From: Paenibacillus sp. JCM 10914
GTDB lineage: Bacteria > Bacillota > Bacilli > Paenibacillales > Paenibacillaceae
Direction of reading: 5' to 3'
DNA: 64,000 bases
Assembly (NCBI RefSeq): GCF_001315105.1
Contig: NZ_BAZR01000020.1
Coordinates: 1 to 64,000, forward strand
Shown here: in pieces, positions 36,633 to 45,312 of the stretch
How positions within the stretch are numbered: position 1 is the first letter of the stretch
Layout: the number at the start of each line of letters is the position of its first letter
The notes under the pieces: generated by a model
Database searches by the model: none
What the model saw: only the letters and a program-made list of their open reading frames with translations
What the model was told of the DNA's origin: nothing
Position numbers and translations under genes: made by a program

Positions 36633-37910
36633 TTAAATACTGTGGTCTGTCCGTTCGAATAAGTCAGCCTTGAATTTAATGTACTGTACGATATCGGTTG
36701 TATGTTGTAAGTGCCATTGGCTCATGGACATAACGGAAGCGTCCAGTTGTGCTACGATCGGCTGCAACCGACGACTGTGGCTGGAGTACATATACTTGCC
36801 CAGTCGTTGTCGTATTCCCTCGATTTGAGAATGGCTCTGATGGGCATGGGCTTTCCATTTTTCCGCGACGCTACGGAGCTCCGCTGGTGTCACCTGAATC
36901 GTGCCTGCGCCTCGACTAGCGGAGGCACCTCCTGCAAGACCCGTCATGATGCCGGCATTCCCGTGTAAACCGATCTTGTTGCCACCAAGCCCGGACAGCA
37001 GGGATGGACTGGAGGGTACTCTGGGTGAGGAGACTCTCTTATCCGTTGCGCCATCATACAGCGGATTGGAAATATAGCCATCCTTGAACTTATAACGGTC
37101 TAACTGATGATAATTCGGTCCGCCAAGCGAATTATTGATTTTGGTTAATATGCTTACACCGTCATTGGCGTTCTTGTAACTGGAGTCTATGTAGTAAGTA
37201 GAACCGACATGACCGTCATAACCTCCGAACGCTCCACTGGCGATGATATCGCCGGGATGGGCGAAATTGATGATCTGACTGTCAAACTCGCCGTTTTCTG
37301 CTTTTCTTCTTGCCTCGGGTGATAAGCTACCGATAATCGAGGGTGCACTGAAGGTGACGGCAGACATTCCGGTATAAGCGGCTGCGTACTGAGCGTTAGC
37401 TCCCCCAAGGGAGTGCCCCGTTGAGCTGAAATCGACACCCGTGTATCTCTTCTGCATTTCCAGGGCGTAGTCTTCAGCCTGATATAATTGATTGGTGCCG
37501 ATAATATCCTTGCTCTTGTCCACCTTGCGCGTGACTTCGCCATACCAATCTTCCACTTTACTGATCCCGGTAATGTCTTTAACGGTATCCAGACGTCCTG
37601 ACCAGGGAAGCTGTGGCAGTTCCAGCTTGCGCTTGATCTCTTCAATGCCGATGCCTGCATCAGCAACAAAGTCTGGAACCGCGCGAGCCATGCCCTTATC
37701 AGCTTCGGTACCACGATAAGCGATAACCGCTTGGTTGGTGCCCTCGTTGTAGAAGGTGACGGCATCAAAGCCGGAGAACGGACTACTCTTCGTGTTCTCC
37801 AGGACCTCCCATCCGGGAAGGTCCTCTAAGGTCTCGCCCTTCTTCAGATTAAGATAAGCTGCCTCCGACATGAGGCGGTATGTCTCATCATCGATCGGTT
37901 TTGAACTCAA
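36633..37910 (-). CDS. Class-3-type lipase with C-terminal WXG100-like domain (candidate type VII toxin)
   Basis: A 425-residue protein with no N-terminal signal peptide. Residues about 1-280 are a lipase: nucleophile S167 in STGHSLGGANAQ, likely acid D221 in FAHPGDIIAS and likely base H268 in PNYHQLDRY; a Tyr-Arg-Gly oxyanion motif lies in VIAYRGTEADKG. A Gly/Ser-rich linker (about 295-335) leads to a helical domain beginning IQVTPAELRSVAEKWK, the usual opening of WXG100 proteins, and ending KFKADLFERTD. Toxin first and targeting domain last is the reverse layout known for TslA of S. aureus. The start is TTG at 37910 with GGGGAGGGAG upstream. A lipoprotein gene lies 60 bases before it and a WXG100-like gene 27 bases after it. 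Confidence 0.8.
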   Translation of the reverse strand: MSSKPIDDETYRLMSEAAYLNLKKGETLEDLPGWEVLENTKSSPFSGFDAVTFYNEGTNQAVIAYRGTEADKGMARAVPDFVADAGIGIEEIKRKLELPQLPWSGRLDTVKDITGISKVEDWYGEVTRKVDKSKDIIGTNQLYQAEDYALEMQKRYTGVDFSSTGHSLGGANAQYAAAYTGMSAVTFSAPSIIGSLSPEARRKAENGEFDSQIINFAHPGDIIASGAFGGYDGHVGSTYYIDSSYKNANDGVSILTKINNSLGGPNYHQLDRYKFKDGYISNPLYDGATDKRVSSPRVPSSPSLLSGLGGNKIGLHGNAGIMTGLAGGASASRGAGTIQVTPAELRSVAEKWKAHAHQSHSQIEGIRQRLGKYMYSSHSRRLQPIVAQLDASVMSMSQWHLQHTTDIVQYIKFKADLFERTDHSI

Positions 37911-37970
37911 AATATTCTCCCTCCCCTACACAATCCAAGAAGATCCACGTTTACCCTGGTAAGCTTCCAG

Positions 37971-38330
37971 TTAGTCCGCTTCGATGGCTTGCTTTAACTC
38001 TGGACTCATCACTACATTTGAGGTTTCTTCCGTATTGTAGTCAACCGATATTTTGAAGGTCTGCTCGGGATGGCCAACAACATGTCCTTCGAAATTTACT
38101 TTGTTGGCTACGATGGAAGGCATCATTTCTTCGTTTGTAATCTCCACGTCAAGCTCATATTTTTGCTTGAGATAGTCGATTGCGGCCTGTTTGGCGGCCG
38201 TGATCTTGATTTCGGAACCCGACGGGGTGTTGGTCGTTTGATCGCCATTCATGTCCTGACAACCTCCAATAATGAGTATGGTAAGTATACAAGCCGATAT
38301 GAAGCCGCGTACGATGAATCGATTGTTCAC
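37971..38330 (-). CDS. Small lipoprotein, candidate immunity protein for the lipase
   Basis: A 119-residue protein. The signal peptide has the hydrophobic core FISACILTILIIGGC, with the lipid-modified C24 in the lipobox IIGGC. The mature part is about 95 residues, mixed alpha/beta (AAKQAAIDYLKQKYELDVEI; NFEGHVVGHPEQTFKISVDY), resembling small cystatin-like folds. I chose the GTG at 38330 because AAGGGAAGGA lies just upstream; a TTG at 38348 opens the frame without one. It is the first gene of the three-gene unit. A surface lipoprotein encoded beside a secreted lipase toxin fits the immunity role of TilA towards TslA; that match is by arrangement, not by alignment. Confidence 0.75.
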   Translation of the reverse strand: MNNRFIVRGFISACILTILIIGGCQDMNGDQTTNTPSGSEIKITAAKQAAIDYLKQKYELDVEITNEEMMPSIVANKVNFEGHVVGHPEQTFKISVDYNTEETSNVVMSPELKQAIEAD

Positions 38331-38495
38331 GCTGATCCTTCCCTTCAAAAGTCATGGTGCCGCGAAGTTACATGCAGTCTCATTGTCATATCATAATCTG
38401 GAATTCGGGGCTGAAACAACCGAACAAATAACCAGATATGTAGTAATAAAGGCCCAAGGAAGCGGAGGTTATAGCTTACACTTGTCCCGAAATAT

Positions 38496-38536
38496 AAAAA
38501 GCCTCATCCTCTCGAAGTAAGCAAGGGAGGAGGCCT
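38496..38536 (-). terminator. Terminator after the SodF-like gene
   Basis: On the minus strand GGCCTCCTCCC pairs with GGATGAGGC with one mismatch, followed by TTTTTATA. It separates the SodF-like gene from the lipoprotein gene. Confidence 0.75.
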
Positions 38537-38590
38537 ATAGAGTTATTAACCAAAATTAACCATATTGAAGCGATACATATAATTTGATGA

Positions 38591-39739
38591 TCAAAAAGGC
38601 TGCCATTGCAGCTTGCTAGCTTGTTGAAAGCGTTCCGCAACTTCCGGCCAGTAAACCACGTTCCACCAGTCTTGAATATAAGCTTTCCGTTTATTCTGAT
38701 GCTTGAGATAGTAAGCATGTTCCCATACATCCAGAGCGAGCAGGGGGACGACATCCCACTGAGATAGATTTTGATGCTTCTCGGCTTGCAGAATCTGAAG
38801 TCGATGACTGCGTGGACTCCAGACGAGGATGGCCCAGCCTCCACCTTCTACCTTATCGGCTGCTTCGGTAAATTGCTGTTTGAATTGATCATAGCTCCCG
38901 AAATCCCGCTTGATTTGTTTGGCAAGTTCCCCGCTGGGGTCTCCGCCACCCTTCGGATTCATAATCGTCCAGAATAGGGTGTGCAGATAATGGCCGGCTC
39001 CGTTGAATGCCAGCTCCCGCTCCCAGTGCTTCACAAGGTCGAAGTCGCCGCTTTTTCGGGCTTCCTCAAGCTTCTTCTCCGCCTTGTTCAAACCGTCGAC
39101 ATAGCTTTGATGATGGATATCATGATGAATACGCATCGTCTTCTCATCGATATAAGGCTCAAGTGCATTGTAGTTATACGGGAGGGGAGGCAGACGATGG
39201 CCGCCGATTGGCACGGCCGTACCTGGAGAACCAGTCCCTTGAACCGCAAGCGTAGGATTAGGTTCCAGCACGACCGTCTGGTTGGACTTGGATTCCTGCA
39301 TGAACTGCTCCAGCGCGCCTGGGGAATTCAAGGTTTCCAATTGGTTGAGGAAATGTTCGGATTCACGGATGAGATGGTGGAGTACCGTGCTGGCAAGCGG
39401 AACCTTCTGAACAGCGGTGCTGTTATCCTTAAGTCCTTTTAATTGGCGAACGAACTCTCTTGATTGATCGCAGGCTGCAGTGAGCAGCAATTCAATCTGT
39501 GTGAGCACTTGTGGGGAACCGGCATTATCGTAGCGAAGAATATGACGCAGTAATTCGTCCGCCGCCCGTTCCGTATCGGCAAATACGGTGGACCACTCAT
39601 CCAGAACCTTGATATAGGTTGGCTCCAGGTCAGGCAGGATGGCTTTGATCAATGTGATATGCTTGCGTTCCTGATGCTTCCAATCTCGTATTTCTTCCAG
39701 TAACCGTACGGGGAGTTTAGCCCCATAAATGAATAACAT
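38591..39739 (-). CDS. SodF-like superoxide dismutase with helical N-terminal extension
   Basis: A 382-residue protein. Residues 1 to about 165 are helical and rich in His/Glu (DWKHQERKHITLIKAILPDLEP; LIRESEHFLNQLETLN), resembling DUF2935-type bundles. Residues about 180-375 are a superoxide dismutase domain: LPPLPYNYNALEPYIDEKTM, metal ligands in MRIHHDIHHQSYV, NGAGHYLHTLFW and [13 protein letters not shown]. All four ligands are kept. Bacillus subtilis SodF also carries an N-terminal extension. The ATG at 39739 has GGGAGGGACG upstream; an earlier frame opening at 39772 lacks one. Whether the N-terminal bundle binds metal or targets the enzyme is unknown. Confidence 0.88.
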   Translation of the reverse strand: MLFIYGAKLPVRLLEEIRDWKHQERKHITLIKAILPDLEPTYIKVLDEWSTVFADTERAADELLRHILRYDNAGSPQVLTQIELLLTAACDQSREFVRQLKGLKDNSTAVQKVPLASTVLHHLIRESEHFLNQLETLNSPGALEQFMQESKSNQTVVLEPNPTLAVQGTGSPGTAVPIGGHRLPPLPYNYNALEPYIDEKTMRIHHDIHHQSYVDGLNKAEKKLEEARKSGDFDLVKHWERELAFNGAGHYLHTLFWTIMNPKGGGDPSGELAKQIKRDFGSYDQFKQQFTEAADKVEGGGWAILVWSPRSHRLQILQAEKHQNLSQWDVVPLLALDVWEHAYYLKHQNKRKAYIQDWWNVVYWPEVAERFQQASKLQWQPF

Positions 39740-39811
39740 GTCCGTCCCTCCCATATTAAGTTCACTATGCACACTATATTCATGCAGAAGCCTGTATTAT
39801 GAAGAGGGAAA

Positions 39812-39862
39812 TAAAAAAGAACTGCCCTACAGTTCATCTCATGATGATCGTAGGGCAGTTCT
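39812..39862 (-). terminator. Terminator after the hydrolase gene
   Basis: AGAACTGCCCTAC and GTAGGGCAGTTCT arms with a 22-base loop, followed on the minus strand by TTTTTTA. Confidence 0.88.
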
Positions 39863-39872
39863 ATGGACATGA

Positions 39873-40871
39873 TTACATGCCGGCATTGTCCGGGGATTGC
39901 AATTTGCCGAGGAAGGTGGAGACTCTGCGTAAATACTCTCGCGGATGCTCACGGAAAATAAGTTCATGATGCGCATTTTCGACGATCCAGGAGTCGGAAT
40001 CGGGATGGGTTTGATTCGATGCGATCTTCTCGGCAATCGGATATGGCGCTTTATCGTCTCTCGTCCCGTGAATGAATAGCGTTGGGAACGGATAATCATT
40101 TTTCTTCACTTCATTATAAGGAATCTGATCCAAGCTGGTGCCGTTAAGAACTGGGAAGAGCAGTTCCAGAATCTCTAGCGATGGATGTCGCGGCAGATTG
40201 ATTTGGTTGTGAATGTTATGGTAAAGCGTATCCGGCTCGAGCAGGAACGAGCTGTCCAGAATCATAGCATCCACATCTTTCGTCTCAAGTCCGGCTTGAA
40301 GGGCGGTACCTGCGCCCATGGAGAATCCCCATACAACAATCTGTTTGGCACCGCGCTGTTTCACATGCTCGATGGCACCCAGCAATTGGCGTTTCTCCTC
40401 CTTGCCGCCGGTAGCCACTTCTTTACTTGTCTGAGAGGCGAAGCCGTAATCAAACATAAGCACATTAAAGTTCATGTTATGCGCGTAATGAGCGATATCG
40501 TACATGGGCACCCATGTTTCTTCCCGGTTTGCTCCATATCCGTGGCTAAGCACAATCGTTTTGTTAGATCGTTCCGCAGGGATATACCACCCGTTTATAT
40601 CCCGTTTACCGTCAATAGAGTGAAACGTGACGCTCTCATAATTCATGTCCTTGGCCAACTTCGGGTTGGAATATAGCGGCGCTACCGTCGGATTCGACAA
40701 GACCCATGCGATATAGGCGTGAAGAGCAATGAAACAAAAGATCAGAAAGAATACGACGGATAACACGAGAGCTAATATAATATGTTTAAAACGTACCAGT
40801 CCAGGGGAAAGCTCAGCTGGCGTATCATTCGTTTGGGAGAGTGGGGCGTTGCTACCAGTCGTTGTGCTCAT
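39873..40871 (-). CDS. Membrane-anchored alpha/beta hydrolase
   Basis: A 332-residue protein with a polar N-terminus, one membrane helix (about residues 30-55: IILALVLSVVFFLIFCFIAL) and an alpha/beta-hydrolase domain. The nucleophile elbow is GFSMGAG, the acid is in HGTRDDKAP and the base is in ENAHHELIF. The HGYGANREE stretch is the oxyanion region. It resembles YqkD/BAAT-like hydrolases. The start ATG at 40871 follows GGAGGGGCC on the minus strand. The gene is divergent from the IclR-type regulator at 41086, with a shared upstream region of 214 bases. Substrate is unknown. Confidence 0.88.
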   Translation of the reverse strand: MSTTTGSNAPLSQTNDTPAELSPGLVRFKHIILALVLSVVFFLIFCFIALHAYIAWVLSNPTVAPLYSNPKLAKDMNYESVTFHSIDGKRDINGWYIPAERSNKTIVLSHGYGANREETWVPMYDIAHYAHNMNFNVLMFDYGFASQTSKEVATGGKEEKRQLLGAIEHVKQRGAKQIVVWGFSMGAGTALQAGLETKDVDAMILDSSFLLEPDTLYHNIHNQINLPRHPSLEILELLFPVLNGTSLDQIPYNEVKKNDYPFPTLFIHGTRDDKAPYPIAEKIASNQTHPDSDSWIVENAHHELIFREHPREYLRRVSTFLGKLQSPDNAGM

Positions 40872-41007
40872 GATTGGCCCCTCCTAACCATGTAATATTT
40901 TCGTCAATATGAAAATTCAGAAGTTAACATAATCGTATGCTGGCATGCCTATAAAGTCAATGGATATAAGGAGATTGTAAGACAAATGTAAACTCCGTCC
41001 CATATGG

Positions 41008-41036
41008 TTTACTTTTGATAAGAATTCTCATATAAT
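41008..41036 (+). promoter_or_regulatory. Sigma-A-type promoter of the IclR-family gene
   Basis: TTTACT and TATAAT boxes with 17-base spacing. The spacer contains AAGAATTCT, a small palindrome that could be an operator. Confidence 0.5.
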
Positions 41037-41085
41037 TCTTGTAACCAGGTTTCATGTAATGAAACAGGAGAGGAGCAGGTCGGGA

Positions 41086-41826
41086 ATGGAAGACCGTAAA
41101 TTAACCGTACGTGCTGTAGAACGGGCACTGGATATATTAATGTGTTTTACGAAGAACAGCGAACTAGCCTTGACGGAAATTTCCGCCCTTATCGGACTTC
41201 ACAAGAGTACGGTTCATCGACTGCTAACAACGCTGGAAGACAGAGGTTTTGTGGTACGGAACAAAGAGACGGAGAAATACCGGCTCGGTCTGAAAATATG
41301 GGAGTTGTCGATGCATCTATCGCAGAGCGACGATCCCGCGATCCGGTTATTACCTGCAATGGAAGCACTGAGGGATCGCCTTGGAGAGACGGTAAGTCTT
41401 TATTTACGAGACGAGGCTGAGCGGCTGCGTATTCAGGCCGTTCAGAGTAATCAAGCCATCCGGCGGGTGGCCCAGGTAGGCGTAAGATTACCGCTGTACG
41501 TCGGGGCTTCCAGCAAGGTGCTAGTGGCCTTTGCACCGCAGGTGGATCAAGATGAACTGCTGAACTCTCAGGACTGGCCGGAGTCTGTGGATCGTGAGGT
41601 ATACCGACAACAGCTCGCCGAGATTTTGAAGGTCGGCTATGCGATTAGTATGGAGGAGCGGGAGCCAGGAGCGGCGGCGGTATCGGTCCCGATCTTTGAT
41701 CGTTACGGCAAGGCGGCAGCGGCATTATCGATGTCGGGGCCGGTTACACGGCTTTCAGCCGATACATTAAGGGAATACGCTCCTGTACTCAAGGAAGCAG
41801 CGCGAGAGATGGGTATGATGATATAG
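41086..41826 (+). CDS. IclR-family transcriptional regulator
   Basis: A 246-residue regulator. The N-terminal winged helix-turn-helix (about residues 5-65) includes AVERALDILMCFTKNSELAL, TEISALIGLHKSTVHRLL and FVVRNKETEKYRLGL. The C-terminal GAF-like ligand domain has GETVSLYLRDEAERLRI and REPGAAAVSVPIFD. The ATG at 41086 follows AGGAGAGGAG; an ATG at 41059 opens the frame earlier. IclR members often control carbon-source genes, frequently as repressors. Its neighbour on the other strand is the membrane hydrolase, which may be a target; no other metabolic operon adjoins it. Confidence 0.9.
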   Translation: MEDRKLTVRAVERALDILMCFTKNSELALTEISALIGLHKSTVHRLLTTLEDRGFVVRNKETEKYRLGLKIWELSMHLSQSDDPAIRLLPAMEALRDRLGETVSLYLRDEAERLRIQAVQSNQAIRRVAQVGVRLPLYVGASSKVLVAFAPQVDQDELLNSQDWPESVDREVYRQQLAEILKVGYAISMEEREPGAAAVSVPIFDRYGKAAAALSMSGPVTRLSADTLREYAPVLKEAAREMGMMI

Positions 41827-41863
41827 ATTGTGTCATGCAAGTACGGAGTTAACGAGCATGTAC

Positions 41864-41916
41864 TTAAAGAGCGCGAGTTACGGGGAGCAAGGCCCGCTAA
41901 CTCGCGCTCTTTAATC
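41864..41916 (+). terminator. Terminator after the IclR-family gene
   Basis: TTAAAGAGCGCGAGTTA pairs with TAACTCGCGCTCTTTAA through 16-17 bases around an 18-base loop; A/T runs on both sides make it usable from both directions. Confidence 0.88.
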
Positions 41917-41961
41917 ATATTCAGTATCAAGGTGTCATGTGGTGTTCTTCGTAAAACTTTT

Positions 41962-42117
41962 CTAGGGCCGCTTCTTCATGTTTTCCGTCATTTTCTGATG
42001 CAGAATTTCCTGGAAGGTGGCCGGCTTATTATTAGACTCATTCTTAGGGGATGCCACAACCGGTTGTGGACGTTGGTACTGATGATGAAAGGGAGCCATC
42101 GTATGTATTTTAATCAT
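41962..42117 (-). CDS. Small protein of unknown function (51 aa)
   Basis: On the minus strand an ATG at 42117 follows AGGAGG with eight bases of spacing. The 51-residue product begins MIKIHTMAPFHHQYQRPQ, has a polar Asn/Pro middle and ends in a helical segment TFQEILHQKMTENMKKRP. No signal peptide or membrane helix. It lies downstream of acnA but behind that gene's terminator, so it is probably transcribed separately. I do not recognise a family. The ribosome site and separation from neighbours are the evidence for a real gene. Confidence 0.6.
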   Translation of the reverse strand: MIKIHTMAPFHHQYQRPQPVVASPKNESNNKPATFQEILHQKMTENMKKRP

Positions 42118-42228
42118 GGGGCCATCCTCCTGAACAATGGATTTTCAACATGGTTTGTACCCTTTAACCGCCTCAGACGCATTCGAAACGGAATTTCCAA
42201 TATTCAGGAGGAAAGTACCGGAAAAATA

Positions 42229-42267
42229 GAAATCCCCAACATCCGACAAGTGGATGTTGGGGATTTA
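42229..42267 (-). terminator. Terminator of acnA
   Basis: Perfect arms AAATCCCCAACATCC and GGATGTTGGGGATTT around an eight-base loop, then TCTATTTTTC on the minus strand. Confidence 0.88.
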
Positions 42268-42299
42268 TTCCTAAGGCTAAAGCGCCTATCGGTGTTGCT

Positions 42300-45017
42300 T
42301 TATTGGTTCGATGCGATCATTTGACGCAGTACCGTTTGGAGGATACCTCCGTTATGGTAGTAGTCCACGTCCACCATGCTGTCCAGACGAGCGGTAGCTT
42401 GGAACTCGAATTGCGTTCCGTCTTCGCGTGTAGCGATAACCGTCAACTCTTGACCTGGTTTCACATCGTTGCTGAGACCTAAGATATCAAATGTCTCGCG
42501 GCCGTTCAGTCCAAGGCTCTTCCAGCCATGGCCTTCTTGGAACTGGAGCGGGAGAACGCCCATGCCCACAAGGTTGGAGCGGTGGATACGTTCAAAGCTT
42601 TCAGCCAGTACAGCCTTGACGCCGAGGAGATACGTACCTTTGGCTGCCCAGTCACGGGAGCTTCCTGTACCGTATTCTTTACCTGCAATAACGACCAGGT
42701 TCTGTCCGCCTGCTTGATAGTTCATCGAAGCATCGTAGATGGACATCACTTCATCGGTTGGCAGATACGTCGTAACACCGCCTTCGGTACCTGGTGCTAC
42801 TTGGTTGCGGATACGGATGTTCGCGAACGTACCGCGCATCATGACTTCGTGGTTACCACGGCGGGAGCCGTAGGAGTTGAAATCTTTGCGCTCAACGTTG
42901 CGATCGCTCAAGTATTTGCCTGCAGGGCTGTTGGTGGCAATATTACCTGCTGGCGAAATATGGTCGGTTGTGACCGAATCGCCCAAGAGAGCCAATACAC
43001 GAGATTCCTTAATGTCTTGAATGTCGTTCAGGCCGTTACCGAGGCTTTCGAAGAACGGTGGATTCTGAATGTAAGTGGACAGATCGTCCCACTCGTACAA
43101 TTCGCCCTCTGGAACAGGGATCTTGTTCCAACGCTCGTTCGCGGTAAACACATTCTCGTATTTCTCACGGAACGATGCCGCGCTAACCGCTTGGCTGATC
43201 GCTTCGCGAATCTCGGTACTGGAAGGCCAGATATCTTTCAGGTATACCGGCTCGTTGTTTGGATCGTAACCGATCGGATCGTTCTGCAGGTCGATATTCA
43301 CGGTTCCTGCAAGAGCGTATGCAACAACTAGTGGCGGTGAAGCCAGATAATTGGCTTTAACCTGAGCATGCACGCGGCCTTCGAAGTTACGGTTACCGGA
43401 GAGGACGGCAGCAACGGTCATGTCGTTGTCGGCAATCGCTTCACTCACTTCGTCAGGCAACGGACCGGAGTTACCGATGCAAGTTGCACAGCCATAACCA
43501 GCAACGTAGAATCCAAGGGATTCCAGATAGTTGAGCAGACCGGCTTTCTCCAGATAGTCGGTTACGACTAGGGAGCCTGGTGTCAAGCTGCTCTTCACGT
43601 AGCCTGGTTTGGTAAGGCCGCGTTCCACAGCCTTCTTAGCCAGAAGTCCTGCGCCGAGCATAACGCTTGGGTTGGAAGTGTTGGTACAGCTTGTGATGGC
43701 TGCGATAACAACGGCACCGGTGCCCATTTCGCTAGTAGAGCCGTCTTTATGCTCAACCTTAACGGTCTCTGCGATCTTCTCGTCGCTAAGTCCATATCCG
43801 CCTTTGTCGATCGGTGTGCGAATAATATCATTGAAGTTCTGCTTCATATCAGTAAGTTCAATACGGTCTTGCGGACGCTTCGGACCAGCCAAGCTCGGTA
43901 CAACCGATGCAAGATCAAGTTCGATGACATCAGAGAAATCAGGATCTGGTGTATCCGCTGTACGGAACATATTCTGTGCTTTATAGTAGCTTTCTACGAG
44001 CTCAACCTGCTCATCAGTACGACCCGTGTTGCGAAGGTATTCCAGCGTCTCGCTGTCAACCGGGAAGAAGCCGACGGTCGCGCCGTATTCTGGAGCCATG
44101 TTGGCAACCGTTGCACGGTCAGCCAGACTGATGTTAGCAAGACCGGGACCATAGAATTCCACGAACTTGCCGACTACGCCTTTTTTACGGAGAAGTTCAG
44201 TTACCGTCAAGGCAAGGTCAGTTGCAGTTGAACCTTCTGCGAGGCTGCCTGTCAGTTTGAAGCCGATAACCTCAGGTGTTACGAAGTACAGTGGTTGGCC
44301 AAGCATGCCTGCTTCCGCCTCGATACCGCCAACACCCCAACCTACAACGCCAAGACCGTTGATCATGGTCGTATGGGAGTCCGTACCTACGAGGGAGTCA
44401 GGGAATACAACGGTCTCACCGTCAACCGTCTTCGTAGCCGCTACGGAAGCAAGGTACTCGAGGTTAACTTGGTGAACGATACCCGTTCCAGGAGGAACCG
44501 CACGGAAGTTGTTGAACGCTGTCTGAGCCCAGCGAAGGAAGCGGTAGCGCTCTTCGTTACGCTCGAATTCCACTTTCATGTTGTATTCGAGTGCTTGATC
44601 GGTACCGAAAGCATCAACCATCACGGAGTGGTCAATAACAAGATCGACCGGAACGAGCGGATTGATCTGCTTCGGGTCACCGCCGGACTTCTTAACGGTG
44701 TCGCGCATAGCAGCGAGATCGACAACGACTGGAACGCCGGTGAAATCCTGCAGGACGATACGAGCAGGAATGAACGGAATCTCTTTGTTGTTGTCACGGG
44801 CTTCATTCCACTTGGATAACAATTTAACGTGATCTTCTGTAATGGCACGTCCATCGAACTGGCGAACGGCAGCTTCAAGCAGCACGCGAATCGAGAATGG
44901 GAGCTTGGATACGTCGCCGTAACCTTGCTCTTCGAGCGCCTGCAGGCTGAAGTAACGGTAGTTCTTTCCAGCCACCTCAAGGTTACGTGAGATGGAGAAT
45001 TGATCTTTAACTGACAT
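42300..45017 (-). CDS. acnA: Aconitate hydratase
   Basis: A 905-residue enzyme of the citric acid cycle that isomerises citrate to isocitrate, full length for AcnA/CitB. The 4Fe-4S ligands are the cysteine in [15 protein letters not shown] and the pair in [14 protein letters not shown]. The substrate-contact segments [29 protein letters not shown] and [17 protein letters not shown] are intact. In B. subtilis the apo-protein also binds iron-responsive RNA; that role could hold here. The ATG at 45017 has AAGGAGG upstream. A sigma-A-like promoter lies at 45099-45127. The gene is monocistronic by its terminator. Confidence 0.96.
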   Translation of the reverse strand: MSVKDQFSISRNLEVAGKNYRYFSLQALEEQGYGDVSKLPFSIRVLLEAAVRQFDGRAITEDHVKLLSKWNEARDNNKEIPFIPARIVLQDFTGVPVVVDLAAMRDTVKKSGGDPKQINPLVPVDLVIDHSVMVDAFGTDQALEYNMKVEFERNEERYRFLRWAQTAFNNFRAVPPGTGIVHQVNLEYLASVAATKTVDGETVVFPDSLVGTDSHTTMINGLGVVGWGVGGIEAEAGMLGQPLYFVTPEVIGFKLTGSLAEGSTATDLALTVTELLRKKGVVGKFVEFYGPGLANISLADRATVANMAPEYGATVGFFPVDSETLEYLRNTGRTDEQVELVESYYKAQNMFRTADTPDPDFSDVIELDLASVVPSLAGPKRPQDRIELTDMKQNFNDIIRTPIDKGGYGLSDEKIAETVKVEHKDGSTSEMGTGAVVIAAITSCTNTSNPSVMLGAGLLAKKAVERGLTKPGYVKSSLTPGSLVVTDYLEKAGLLNYLESLGFYVAGYGCATCIGNSGPLPDEVSEAIADNDMTVAAVLSGNRNFEGRVHAQVKANYLASPPLVVAYALAGTVNIDLQNDPIGYDPNNEPVYLKDIWPSSTEIREAISQAVSAASFREKYENVFTANERWNKIPVPEGELYEWDDLSTYIQNPPFFESLGNGLNDIQDIKESRVLALLGDSVTTDHISPAGNIATNSPAGKYLSDRNVERKDFNSYGSRRGNHEVMMRGTFANIRIRNQVAPGTEGGVTTYLPTDEVMSIYDASMNYQAGGQNLVVIAGKEYGTGSSRDWAAKGTYLLGVKAVLAESFERIHRSNLVGMGVLPLQFQEGHGWKSLGLNGRETFDILGLSNDVKPGQELTVIATREDGTQFEFQATARLDSMVDVDYYHNGGILQTVLRQMIASNQ

Positions 45018-45098
45018 ACATGAACCTCCTTGAGTCTTTTCAATGCGAGTTTGTTGTTTCGCTAGATGAAACCTTATTTCATAAATTGACTTACTTTA

Positions 45099-45127
45099 AG
45101 TATAACGTTTTCAGTTAGCTACGTAAA
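45099..45127 (-). promoter_or_regulatory. Sigma-A-type promoter of acnA
   Basis: On the minus strand TTTACG and TATACT are separated by 17 bases. AT-rich dyads nearby (ATTTATGAAATAAG) could be CcpC-type sites, which control citB in B. subtilis; this is not established here. Confidence 0.5.
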
Positions 45128-45312
45128 GCATTTTTTATAGAAGAAAAAAATTGAAAAGAGCGTAAACAAGCCCGATTTTTACTCGTAACAAAAGCACTGA
45201 AGTCCAGGGTTAAGCGTAATCTCTAGACCAAAGTTCATAGCCTGCCGGGTCTCTTCATATATTTGAATTAGGGAAGTGCGTGGCAAGGTCAGGCCAGAGG
45301 AGGAGAGAGGTT

